From Ignavibacteriales bacterium (GTDB lineage Bacteria > Bacteroidota > Ignavibacteria > Ignavibacteriales > Melioribacteraceae), in the NCBI GenBank assembly GCA_026390795.1, contig JAPLFG010000003.1:744001-808000 (forward strand): a DNA stretch of 64,000 nt, given 5' to 3'. The position numbers and the translations under genes were made by a program. Below, in pieces: positions 17,839 to 26,402 of this stretch; the first letter of the stretch is position 1; each line of letters opens with the position of its first letter. The notes under the pieces are model-generated. The model saw only the letters and a program-made list of their open reading frames with translations. It searched no databases and was not told where the DNA came from.

Positions 17839-19173
17839 ATGCCTAACAAAATTTCATTGAACAATAATTTTCCGAACATCTCAAAATCCGATGAACTTTA
17901 CAATCGTGCGCTTGGATTAATTCCATCTGTTACACAAACCTTGGCAAAAGGACCGGGACAATGGGTAAAGGGAATAGCGCCGAAATATTTAGTTAAAGGT
18001 AAAGGTTCGCATGTGTGGGATGTTGACGGCAACGAATATATCGATTACATGATGGGTGTCGGTCCACTTTCGCTTGGTTATGCTTATCAAAAAGTTGATG
18101 ACGCAATTAAAAAACAATTAGAGGACGGAATTACTTTTTCGATGATGCACCCGCTTGAAGTAGAAGTTGCGGAAATGATTAGAGAGATTGTACCGAATGC
18201 GGAAGCTGTTCGGTACAGTAAAACCGGAGCCGATGCAACGAGCGCGGCTGTTCGGATTGCTCGTGCTTATACGGGTAAAAATAAAATTTTATGCTGCGGT
18301 TATCATGGCTGGCACGATTGGTATATTGCGGTCACTGCTCGTAATCATGGAATTCCCGAAGCAGTTCAGGCAACTTCTTATACATTCAATTATAACGATA
18401 TTGATTCTGTAAAAAATTCTATTGACGACGATGTTGCCGCGGTAATACTTGAGCCTGTTGTTTTTACAGAACCGAAAGATAATTTTCTTAACAAGCTTGC
18501 AGATCTCTGTAAAGAAAAGAATGTGGTCTTAATTTTTGATGAGATGTGGACTGGATTCCGAATGGCGCTTGGCGGTGCTCAGGAATATTTTGGAATCACT
18601 CCGGATCTGGCAACATACTCGAAAGCAGTTGCAAACGGAATGCCGATTTCAATTCTTACGGGTAAAAGAAAAATAATGGATCTTGCCGATGAAGATATTT
18701 TCTTTTATACAACATTCGGCGGCGAAGCACTTTCCCTTGCGGCGACAAAAGCAACCATTGAAGAATTGCGCGACAAAAATGTTCCGAAATTTTTGAACAC
18801 ACAAGGACAAAAATTAAAAGACGGTTACAATGAAATCGTTCAAAGATTTGGAATGGATTACACAAAAGCGATTGGGTACAATTGGCGTTCGATGGCGACT
18901 TTTGATGAGAAAGCAGGTAATCCGCTAGTTCAAAAATCTTTGATGCAGCAGGAGATGATTAAACGAGGCATTCTATGGCAAGGATTTCATAATATGTCAT
19001 TTTCTCATAGCGACGCCGATGTCGAATACACACTTCAAGCACTAGAAGAATCACTTACTGTTTTGAAAAATGCAGTACAAAAAAATAATTTAAGAGAGAT
19101 GTTACGAGGCGAACCGGTTCAACCAGTGTTCAGAAAAGTTGATAACTTCAATATGAAGCCGGTGAAAAAATAA
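17839..19173 (+). CDS. Class-III PLP aminotransferase (glutamate-1-semialdehyde aminomutase-like)
   Basis: A 444-residue fold-type I aminotransferase close to the HemL subgroup. Motifs are DVDGNEYIDYMMGVGPLSLG, SKTGADATSAAVRIARAYTG, LIFDEMWTGFR (Asp contacting the PLP pyridine) and YSKAVANGMPISIL with the Schiff-base Lys near residue 265. True HemL usually has a Gly-rich GGGLPVGA after that Lys; here it is ANGMPISI. Its place between transketolase and SDR genes suggests it aminates a sugar intermediate rather than serving haem synthesis. An AGAGGAA ribosome-binding site precedes the ATG. Confidence 0.82.
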   Translation: MPNKISLNNNFPNISKSDELYNRALGLIPSVTQTLAKGPGQWVKGIAPKYLVKGKGSHVWDVDGNEYIDYMMGVGPLSLGYAYQKVDDAIKKQLEDGITFSMMHPLEVEVAEMIREIVPNAEAVRYSKTGADATSAAVRIARAYTGKNKILCCGYHGWHDWYIAVTARNHGIPEAVQATSYTFNYNDIDSVKNSIDDDVAAVILEPVVFTEPKDNFLNKLADLCKEKNVVLIFDEMWTGFRMALGGAQEYFGITPDLATYSKAVANGMPISILTGKRKIMDLADEDIFFYTTFGGEALSLAATKATIEELRDKNVPKFLNTQGQKLKDGYNEIVQRFGMDYTKAIGYNWRSMATFDEKAGNPLVQKSLMQQEMIKRGILWQGFHNMSFSHSDADVEYTLQALEESLTVLKNAVQKNNLREMLRGEPVQPVFRKVDNFNMKPVKK

Positions 19174-19267
19174 TTTCACAATTTTTAATTGGATATTTTA
19201 TTTGTAGGGGAATATTTTCAATTGACTGAACCTGATGATTTAGATTCATTTAATCCGGAGGGCAATA

Positions 19268-19852
19268 GTGTACATGAGAATCTTAATTTTTACTGTAAGC
19301 TTTTTATGTGTTTCTCAGATTTTTTTCGCGCAAGAAAAAACAACAGAGAAAAGAATTACAACTGACTCTAAAGGGAAAAAAGATACTACCGAAGCAGTAA
19401 TTGTTGCTAAGAGTGAAGATATAACCCCACGTTCAAATATGCTTATTATCAATCCGTTAAAGTTTTTCCTCTTTTACAACTTGAGTTACTTTCATAAAAT
19501 TGATAATTCAATTGTTATAGGTGGTGGATTTCAGTTACCAACCCTAAAAGATATTAACGGATTTGGAATTAATGCCGAGCTGAGAATACATCCTTCAAAG
19601 AAAGCGTTAAAAGGATTTTACGTTGCACCAAATATATCCTTCAATACTTTATCCACATCCGGCTCTAGTTCAAACGCGCAAGCATTTTCTATAGGAGTAT
19701 TGATTGGATGGCAATGGTTTCCCGGCGACGAATTTGCGATGGGATTAGGAATTGGAATTGATCATTACTTTCTTTCCAATTCGAAAGACTCATTTAATTC
19801 GTATGATGGAAATGTGCCGGCCGTAAGATTCGACAAAGGATATGCTTGGTAG
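19268..19852 (+). CDS. Exported, probably outer-membrane beta-barrel protein
   Basis: A 194-residue protein with a signal peptide ending around FFAQ and later alternating aromatic/Gly strands such as FLFYNLSYFHKI and FYVAPNISFNT, consistent with a small outer-membrane barrel. The GTG at 19268 is well placed 6 nt after GGAGG; an ATG at 19274 is the alternative start. It interrupts an otherwise enzymatic gene cluster, and its link to the sugar pathway is unclear. I recognise no specific family. Confidence 0.6.
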   Translation: MYMRILIFTVSFLCVSQIFFAQEKTTEKRITTDSKGKKDTTEAVIVAKSEDITPRSNMLIINPLKFFLFYNLSYFHKIDNSIVIGGGFQLPTLKDINGFGINAELRIHPSKKALKGFYVAPNISFNTLSTSGSSSNAQAFSIGVLIGWQWFPGDEFAMGLGIGIDHYFLSNSKDSFNSYDGNVPAVRFDKGYAW

Positions 19853-19912
19853 AAATGAGATTTAAGATTTGTTTACTGCCATAAAATTAGTAACTGAATT
19901 TTGGATAATTAA

Positions 19913-20716
19913 ATGGAAATGTTTTCATTAAAAAATAAAATTGCAATTGTTACAGGTGCGCTGGGCTTGATCGGTAAGGAACATTGCAAAGCATTAAGCG
20001 AAGCAGGTGCTAATGTTGTAGTAGCGGATATTGATGAAGTAATGAGTTCTGAATTTGCTCAAACTCTTTCAACGGAATCGATCGGTGTTTCACTTGATGT
20101 TACCAAACCGGAATCAATAAAAAATCTGCGTGATAAAATTTTGGAAAAGTTCGGGCACATAGACATACTGGTAAACAATGCGGCAATTAATGATATGTTC
20201 GAAAATCCAAAAGCTGCAAGCGAACAATCTAAGTTTGAGAATTATCCTTTAGAACTGTGGCAAAAATCAATCGATGTGAACTTGACCGGTGTATTTTTAT
20301 GTTCTCAAATATTAGGAAGTGAGATGGCGAAGCAGAAATCGGGAAGCATAATTAATATCGCTTCAACATACGGTATTACTGCGCCGGACCAATCTCTTTA
20401 CATTAAAGAAGACGGAACTCAGTCATTCTTTAAACCGCCGGCTTATTCCGCAACAAAAGGTGCAGTGATTATGTTTACTAAATATCTTGCTGCTTATTGG
20501 GGAAAAGAAGGAGTACGTGTTAATACTTTGACTCCAGGCGGTGTGGAAAATAATCAGGATCAGTTTTTTATTGAAAAATATTCAGTTAAGACTCCTTTGG
20601 GGAGAATGGCTGATCCATCAGATTATAAAGGTGCGTTAATCTTTCTTGCAAGCGATGCATCAAGTTACATGACCGGCGCCAATCTTATTGTGGATGGCGG
20701 ATGGACGTGTTGGTGA
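19913..20716 (+). CDS. Short-chain dehydrogenase/reductase
   Basis: A 267-residue classical SDR. The cofactor motif is TGALGLIGKEHC near residue 15, with the acidic VVADID after beta-2 suggesting NAD(H) preference. NNAAIND follows, catalytic Ser in INIASTYG, and YSATKGAVIMFTKY with the Tyr-Lys pair. An extra segment between Ser and Tyr (PDQSLYIKEDGTQ) lengthens the active-site lid relative to minimal SDRs. It belongs to the sugar-acid cluster, where it would oxidise or reduce a sugar carbon; the substrate is unknown. Confidence 0.82.
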   Translation: MEMFSLKNKIAIVTGALGLIGKEHCKALSEAGANVVVADIDEVMSSEFAQTLSTESIGVSLDVTKPESIKNLRDKILEKFGHIDILVNNAAINDMFENPKAASEQSKFENYPLELWQKSIDVNLTGVFLCSQILGSEMAKQKSGSIINIASTYGITAPDQSLYIKEDGTQSFFKPPAYSATKGAVIMFTKYLAAYWGKEGVRVNTLTPGGVENNQDQFFIEKYSVKTPLGRMADPSDYKGALIFLASDASSYMTGANLIVDGGWTCW

Positions 20717-20735
20717 AGTTATGAAATAAAGGAAT

Positions 20736-20783
20736 AAAGAAAAGAAGGAAAGAAGAAAAAAGGAAAGAAGAAAAAAGGAAAGA
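20736..20783. repeat. 48-nt purine-only tract with 15-bp tandem repeat
   Basis: Only A and G occur on the plus strand over 48 bases. From 20747 the 15-nt unit GGAAAGAAGAAAAAA occurs twice in full and once in part. It lies between the SDR stop and the KdsC-like start. Confidence 0.85.
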
Positions 20784-20809
20784 TTATAAAAACTATTGAA
20801 TGGCCTTTC

Positions 20810-21340
20810 ATGAAAAAAAAATTATCAAAGAACCAGCTACTGAAACGCGCTTCTAAAATAAAATTGCTTTTGACCGATGTTGACGGCGTTCTTACCGACA
20901 CTGGAGTCTATTATTCGACACAGGGTGAATTAATGAAACGATATTCTATACGTGATGGGATGGGAGTTGAGCGCTTGAAAAAACTTGTTAATGTTGAAAC
21001 CGGAATAATAACCCGTGAAGACACATTAATAGTTAAGACCAGAGCGGAGAAATTAAAGATTGATGAACTGCACATGGGCGTTTATGAAAAAGAGAAAACT
21101 CTGGAAAATATTCTATCAAGAAAAAATCTAAAGCCGGAAGAAATTGCTTTTATAGGAGATGATACAAACGATATCGCAATTTTGAAAAGAGTTGGTTTAT
21201 CCGCTTGTCCTAAAGATGCAACAAAGTTTGCTAAAGATGTTGTAGATCTGATAGTAGAAAGCAAAGGTGGTTATGGTGCTTTTCGCGATATCGCCGAATT
21301 AATCATCGAGGCAAAAACAAAAAAGAAAGGGAGCGAATGA
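20810..21340 (+). CDS. KdsC-like HAD phosphatase
   Basis: A 176-residue HAD hydrolase. The catalytic motif is LLLTDVDGVLTDTGVYY, with the nucleophile Asp in DxDGVxTD exactly as in KdsC (Kdo-8-phosphate phosphatase). The late motif is FIGDDTNDIAILK. C-terminal VDLIVESKGGYGAFRDI is also KdsC-like. It overlaps the NeuB-family gene by ATGA, so it probably dephosphorylates the product of that synthase, as KdsC does after KdsA. Confidence 0.87.
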   Translation: MKKKLSKNQLLKRASKIKLLLTDVDGVLTDTGVYYSTQGELMKRYSIRDGMGVERLKKLVNVETGIITREDTLIVKTRAEKLKIDELHMGVYEKEKTLENILSRKNLKPEEIAFIGDDTNDIAILKRVGLSACPKDATKFAKDVVDLIVESKGGYGAFRDIAELIIEAKTKKKGSE

Positions 21341-22230
21341 AGCTTAACAAAATTAAAGTCGGCAATAAGATTATAGGTGAGGGAGAACCGGTTTACATCA
21401 TCGCGGAAATCGGGATCAATCATAACGGATCAATCGAATTGGCAAAAAAATTAATTGATGGCGCTCTATTTGCCGGTTGTGATGCAGTTAAATTTCAGAA
21501 ACGGACACCAGAACTCTGCGTTCCTAAAAATCAATGGGATATGGAACGAGACACTCCATGGGGAAGAATAACTTACATCGAATACCGCCGTAAAGTCGAG
21601 TTCGGCTTTGAAGAATATTTAGAAATAGACGACTACTGCAAACAGAAGGGAATTAATTGGTTTGCCTCACCATGGGATGAAGAGGCATTAAGCTTTCTGG
21701 AAAAATTCAAACCAGTGATGCACAAAGTTGCATCGGCATGTTTAACAGACCATAGACTATTGAACAAAATTAAAGCTGCTGGAAGACCGGTTATTCTTTC
21801 AACGGGTATGTCAACAATGGGAGAGATTGAAGACGCTATACAAATTTTAGGAACAGATAATTTGCTTATAGCTCAAGCCACATCTAATTATCCGTGTAAT
21901 CCGGAAGAGCTGAACCTTAATATGATTAAAACATATAAAGAAAAATTTCCGGAGGCACCGATTGGTTATTCAGGACATGAAACCGGTTTAGCTCCAACTT
22001 TAGCTGCCGTAGCACTCGGCGCATCATTCATCGAAAGACACATTACACTTGACCGGGCAATGTGGGGAACCGATCAAGCCGCCTCGGTTGAAATTAATGG
22101 AATGCTGAAGATGGTTCAGGATATACGCGATGTTGAAAAAGCACTCGGTAACGGTATAAAACAAGTTTACGAGAGTGAGTACCACAGTATTGAAAAACTT
22201 AGAAGAGTAAAACCCAACATTACCGCTTAG
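21337..22230 (+). CDS. NeuB-family sugar-acid (nonulosonate-type) synthase lacking SAF domain
   Basis: PEP-dependent aldol condensing enzyme family that builds sialic-acid-like sugar acids. TIM-barrel motifs are IAEIGINHNG, DAVKFQKRTPE, WFASPWDEEAL, VILSTGMSTMGE, SNYPCNPEELN, IGYSGHETGL and FIERHITLDR, so the catalytic core looks intact. At 297 residues it ends just after GIKQVYESEYHSIEKLRR. Ordinary NeuB proteins continue there into a C-terminal SAF (antifreeze-like) domain, about 40-50 residues longer. The sugar substrate cannot be read from sequence. Confidence 0.87.
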   Translation: MKLNKIKVGNKIIGEGEPVYIIAEIGINHNGSIELAKKLIDGALFAGCDAVKFQKRTPELCVPKNQWDMERDTPWGRITYIEYRRKVEFGFEEYLEIDDYCKQKGINWFASPWDEEALSFLEKFKPVMHKVASACLTDHRLLNKIKAAGRPVILSTGMSTMGEIEDAIQILGTDNLLIAQATSNYPCNPEELNLNMIKTYKEKFPEAPIGYSGHETGLAPTLAAVALGASFIERHITLDRAMWGTDQAASVEINGMLKMVQDIRDVEKALGNGIKQVYESEYHSIEKLRRVKPNITA

Positions 22231-22233
22231 ATT

Positions 22234-23028
22234 ATGATTCGCAATTTATTAGCAAGCTTTCAACCGTTTGAAATTATTTCATACTCGGTGATTATCTCCG
22301 CAGCTCTTTTGTTTATAATTCTTGAACGGATTTTCCCTTACAACAAGGGGCAGAAAATATTACGAGAAGGTTTTTTTAACGATCTGGCTCTTTATACTAT
22401 TGCACAGAGTTACATTCTCGGAATAATAATATTCACATTCATAATTAGAACGATAGACGGTACAGCCGGTTTCTCGCGTCTTCAGATTTTTAGTCATGTA
22501 CCGGTTTGGCTACAATTAATATTTTTCACTATCACCCATGATTTTTATATCTACTGGATGCACAGGTGGCAGCACAGTAACAAATATTTATGGCGATTGC
22601 ACGAAGCGCATCATTCAACAAAAAAAGTTGATTGGCTTTCAGGTTCCCGTTCTCATGCATTCGAAATTTTGATCAATCAAACAATTGAATTTCTTCCCAT
22701 AGTACTGCTTGGTTCACCGCCGGAAGTAATCGCCTACAAGGGCGTAATAAGTGCAGTGTGGGGAATGTATATTCATTCTAATTTGAGCGTGAGAACCGGC
22801 TGGCTGCAAAAAATTATTAATGGTCCGGAGATGCATAGGATTCATCACACAACCGGCAAAGGACGCAACCGAAACTTTGCGACAAAATTTGCATTTTGGG
22901 ATTGGCTTTTTGAAACCAGTTTTTTCCCGGAAGAACGAGCTTCAGAATATGGTTTGAAAACATATTTCCCGGATAATTTTTTCAAACAATTTATTTTTGC
23001 GTTTAGAAGTTTTAAGAAAAGCAGTTAA
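22234..23028 (+). CDS. Fatty acid hydroxylase/sterol desaturase-family membrane di-iron enzyme
   Basis: A 264-residue integral membrane protein with about four to five hydrophobic helices. The histidine clusters of the family are present: HDFYIYWMHRWQH, LHEAHHST, and RIHHTT. These ligate a di-iron centre used for C-H hydroxylation. It starts 3 bp after the neuB-like gene, so it is probably co-transcribed and may modify a lipid carrying or accepting the sugar. It could instead act on membrane lipids generally. Confidence 0.85.
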   Translation: MIRNLLASFQPFEIISYSVIISAALLFIILERIFPYNKGQKILREGFFNDLALYTIAQSYILGIIIFTFIIRTIDGTAGFSRLQIFSHVPVWLQLIFFTITHDFYIYWMHRWQHSNKYLWRLHEAHHSTKKVDWLSGSRSHAFEILINQTIEFLPIVLLGSPPEVIAYKGVISAVWGMYIHSNLSVRTGWLQKIINGPEMHRIHHTTGKGRNRNFATKFAFWDWLFETSFFPEERASEYGLKTYFPDNFFKQFIFAFRSFKKSS

Positions 23029-23033
23029 GCTAT

Positions 23034-23086
23034 TCTGAATGAAGTGAAGAATCTTGCTTTCAATGAGACTCTTCACTTCGTTCAGA
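23034..23086. repeat. Intergenic inverted repeat (hairpin) element
   Basis: Two 20-nt arms (23034-23053 and 23067-23086) pair at all but one position (one GT wobble) around a 13-nt loop. Read on the minus strand, the outer part starts TGTCACTCTGAACGAAG. This resembles the element at 34111, suggesting a dispersed repeat family. It lies between convergent genes and may also act as a transcript end. Confidence 0.75.
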
Positions 23087-23098
23087 GTGACAGAAATT

Positions 23099-24706
23099 TT
23101 ACAATCCTTGTATATTCTTATCCCTTGGAAATTTTACAGAGTAGACTAATTTCTTCGCAACAGATTTTCCACCGTCAACATCAATCATCCATTCCAATTT
23201 ACCTGATTCTGAATCATAGATAGCACCCGATGAATCTAATAGATTTACTACTATATCTTCATGCTTCGAGATTGGGATTTGATCTTCAACTAAAATTTTT
23301 GCGGTCCCCGTCTTATTATTTCTAACTTTGATTTCGAAAGCAAATGTTCTTTCAACATTACTGCTTAAGAATTTATCTTCTGAATAATCTTTTAATACTT
23401 CGCGGGAAACGGAAATATTTTGATCGCGTCCGAGAGAAATTGTAAGCGTATCATTTGTAGTTGTTGGATTGATGTGCGATTGTCCTACGTATGAATTCTC
23501 AAAATATACATTTGCCAAACCGGATAATAAATTATAGTTACTCCAATCAGTTAACCTCGCAACAAGAAATGCATTATTATCAAGTTTGGGAGCCGCGTAA
23601 TATTCATACTTTGCCGGAACTGTAAATTCTTGAAGTGTAACTGAATGCGGTTTGCTGTCCGATGGAATTGAATACTTAATCGTTGGTGTAAATTCTACGG
23701 AAAGTTGAGTCTCTACAACATCAATATAATTTGCCATTGTTTCGGACGGTGCTTCTATTTTTAAATCTTGAGAGAGCTGAGCATTGCCTGTGCTTAAAGG
23801 TCTTGCCGCACCGGCTTTCATCATTTCTCTATAGACCACCGGACGTTCAAAATCAATGAACCAAGGATTTAATTCCGGTTTATTATTATTCACATTCGGA
23901 TTTCTTGTAGAAAGAATAACATCAACATCTTTCCAATCAATACCACAGTTCTGCCAAACATTTGCTTTGTAACTCAGCTGCGCCGGAGAATCTATTTTAT
24001 CAAGACGCACATCATAAACTGGTTGCCAACCAGCATCATAGATTAGATATGAAAGATTCAACTCAATCATTCCGGCAGTCTTGCCAGAAACAGATACAAC
24101 AATTTCATTTACCGGCTTGTTCAACTGATTATTCAATTCGTTTAACTGATTTTGTATTCTCTCAATATTTTTTTGATTTTTTTTGATACTCAAAGAGACT
24201 TCATACATTTTATTTTTTATTTCTGTTAACCGTTTATGGTAATATTCACCCATCTTTTGTAATTCCGCAATTGAAACGCCAATTTTTTCATTCCCAATAT
24301 TTTTATTGGCAAGGATCAGTTCAATTTCAGATTTAAGAACATCATTTTCAATTTGATTAGTTGAGAGTAATTTATTCTGCACTTCGAGAGAATCCTCAAG
24401 CTTTTTTATCTGCGGTGTTTTTTCAGCTTGTCCCAGATAATCAAACCGTTGAACGACCGACATGATAATAGCGTCTCCTCTTGCCGAAACATTGATACTA
24501 TTTTGATCAATGTTCGAAGCCAATCCGGTTAGGACAATATCATTCATACCCTTCTCAATTTTTGCTTTTACCGAATAACTCAACTGTGCTCCTCTCAAAA
24601 AGACTTTTACATTAGAAAGGGATGGTTTTACAACAATTTCTTCCGATGCAAATGAAATGGAAGAAAATAAAATCGTCGTTAAAATGGCAAAAATAATTTT
24701 TTTCAT
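23099..24706 (-). CDS. MuiA-like DUF4139 domain protein, exported
   Basis: About 535 residues from the ATG at 24706, which begins MKKIIFAILTTILFSS, a clear signal peptide; an in-frame TTG 24 bp upstream is less likely. The N-terminal domain (VKVFLRGAQLSYSVK) is the DUF4140-type beta domain. A long charged coiled coil (about residues 100-190) follows, and then the DUF4139 domain with SYLIYDAGWQPVYDVRL. Such proteins are named for mucoidy inhibitor A, but their biochemical role is not established. It is convergent with the hydroxylase gene. Confidence 0.82.
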   Translation of the reverse strand: MKKIIFAILTTILFSSISFASEEIVVKPSLSNVKVFLRGAQLSYSVKAKIEKGMNDIVLTGLASNIDQNSINVSARGDAIIMSVVQRFDYLGQAEKTPQIKKLEDSLEVQNKLLSTNQIENDVLKSEIELILANKNIGNEKIGVSIAELQKMGEYYHKRLTEIKNKMYEVSLSIKKNQKNIERIQNQLNELNNQLNKPVNEIVVSVSGKTAGMIELNLSYLIYDAGWQPVYDVRLDKIDSPAQLSYKANVWQNCGIDWKDVDVILSTRNPNVNNNKPELNPWFIDFERPVVYREMMKAGAARPLSTGNAQLSQDLKIEAPSETMANYIDVVETQLSVEFTPTIKYSIPSDSKPHSVTLQEFTVPAKYEYYAAPKLDNNAFLVARLTDWSNYNLLSGLANVYFENSYVGQSHINPTTTNDTLTISLGRDQNISVSREVLKDYSEDKFLSSNVERTFAFEIKVRNNKTGTAKILVEDQIPISKHEDIVVNLLDSSGAIYDSESGKLEWMIDVDGGKSVAKKLVYSVKFPRDKNIQGL

Positions 24707-24892
24707 ATCTGTCTCTCTCTGTTTGTTCAAAGATAATGAAACTGTTTCTTATACATAAACGGAAAATTACCGGTTCCACAATGTGGACAAAGCCGGAGTA
24801 AAAACTTAATCATCTTTCATTCTAAACTTGCTTTCTTTATTTTTCGAAGCGTTTAATTAAAAAAATATTTCCTTTCATTATTAAATACATTG

Positions 24893-26392
24893 ATGAAAAA
24901 ATTATTACTTGAGCTTTTAAGAAAACATTTTGATACAATAGCAGAGAACTGGAAGATAAAACTTTTACCACTTTGCAGCGGTAAACTTTCTGAACAGCAA
25001 CTTCATACATTCGCAGAAAGCAGTATCACTACATTTATAGAAGTTATTGAGACCGGCGATTATAAATCCGCCGATCAATTTCTTGTAGATACATATACAT
25101 TGTTTTCGGAAGCGAATCTAAATTTGCTTGAAGTAAGCCAGCTTTTTAGCCAAGGAAGGTTTGCAGTTTTTAATTTTGTTGAAAATGACGCAATGGGGAA
25201 TACCGATCCGGTAATTCTTCTTGGATTTTTTGACGAGTTGATAGAACAAATATACGCCCGGTATTCAATTCTTTATCAAGAAACAAAACTGAAAGAATTG
25301 GAATTGAGCAGAGACCGGCTTGCTTCAAGACTTGAATTAAATCAACAGTACTTAAAAAATATTCTCCATTCTTCCGATCAAGCAATTATGATGGTTGATC
25401 AAAACGAGAAATTTATTACATGGAACAAAGGTGCGGAAAAAATATTCGGATACACGGAAGATGAAGTTCTCGGTAAGCCTTCTTCCCTTCTCTTTCCGGA
25501 CGGGGAAAAATATATTAAAGAGTTAACCAGAATTAAGGAAGATGCAAAAAAAATCGGTTATACCAGCATTATTGAATCTGAGCGAAAGAAAAAAAACGGT
25601 GAGATAATAACCGTCAGGCTAAGTGTTTCTCAATTACACAGCAGTAACGGAGAATATAAAGGCAGGTCGATTATATTTAAGGATTATACTGAGTTTAAGC
25701 GTCTGCAGGCGCAGATCGATCAATCAGAAAAACTTGCCGTAATAGGTCAACTTGCTGCCGGCGTAGCTCATGAAATAGGCAATCCTCTTACTTCTATTTC
25801 TTCTCTTGTTCAAATTTTACAACGCAGAAGTCAAGACCAATTTATAAGTGAGCAGCTTGTTAACATAAAAGAAAATATAGACCGTATTACGAAGATTGTT
25901 AGGGAGCTTGTGGATTTCTCCCGTCCTCCAAGTTATGAGACTGCTGTTCAAGACATAACAGATGTTTTGAAGACAGCGCTTGGAATTGTCAAGTATGATA
26001 AACGAATCCGCAAAGTAAATTTCGAAACGGATTTAAAAAATGCTCTGCCTGCAGTGCGCGTAGCGGCAGATCAACTTCTTCAGGTATTCATCAACATACT
26101 CATCAATGCTCTGGATGCGATTGAAGGCAACGGAACAATTATGTTAAAATCTGATTTTGATAATAAAAATGTTTATATAGAAATAAATGATGACGGCTGC
26201 GGAATGGAGGAAACAACATTAGCCCAGATTTTTGATCCATTCTTTACCACAAAGGAAGTCGGAAAAGGAACTGGTCTCGGTCTCTCCGTTAGCTATGGAA
26301 TAATCAGGCGATTCAACGGCGAGATTAAAGCTAAAAGCAAATTAAAAGAAGGAAGTATGTTCATAATTACACTTCCAATAGATAATAATTGA
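24893..26392 (+). CDS. PAS-domain sensor histidine kinase (NtrB-like, soluble)
   Basis: About 499 residues; the ATG at 24893 is preferred over the TTG just before it. An N-terminal helical domain of about 150 residues resembles the RsbR-type sensor input. A PAS domain follows (about 160-270; [24 protein letters not shown]). HisKA has the phospho-acceptor in [12 protein letters not shown]. HATPase has [39 protein letters not shown]. There is no transmembrane segment, so the signal is cytoplasmic. It sits 10 bp upstream of a sigma-54 response regulator, its evident partner. Confidence 0.9.
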   Translation: MKKLLLELLRKHFDTIAENWKIKLLPLCSGKLSEQQLHTFAESSITTFIEVIETGDYKSADQFLVDTYTLFSEANLNLLEVSQLFSQGRFAVFNFVENDAMGNTDPVILLGFFDELIEQIYARYSILYQETKLKELELSRDRLASRLELNQQYLKNILHSSDQAIMMVDQNEKFITWNKGAEKIFGYTEDEVLGKPSSLLFPDGEKYIKELTRIKEDAKKIGYTSIIESERKKKNGEIITVRLSVSQLHSSNGEYKGRSIIFKDYTEFKRLQAQIDQSEKLAVIGQLAAGVAHEIGNPLTSISSLVQILQRRSQDQFISEQLVNIKENIDRITKIVRELVDFSRPPSYETAVQDITDVLKTALGIVKYDKRIRKVNFETDLKNALPAVRVAADQLLQVFINILINALDAIEGNGTIMLKSDFDNKNVYIEINDDGCGMEETTLAQIFDPFFTTKEVGKGTGLGLSVSYGIIRRFNGEIKAKSKLKEGSMFIITLPIDNN

Positions 26393-26402
26393 CGGAGAAA
26401 TA

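Noticed and set aside
17839-19173. Assignment as haem-pathway glutamate-1-semialdehyde aminomutase (hemL)
   Set aside because: No other haem genes are near, the segment after the catalytic Lys differs from HemL, and the gene sits inside a sugar-acid cluster. A generic class-III aminotransferase label is safer.
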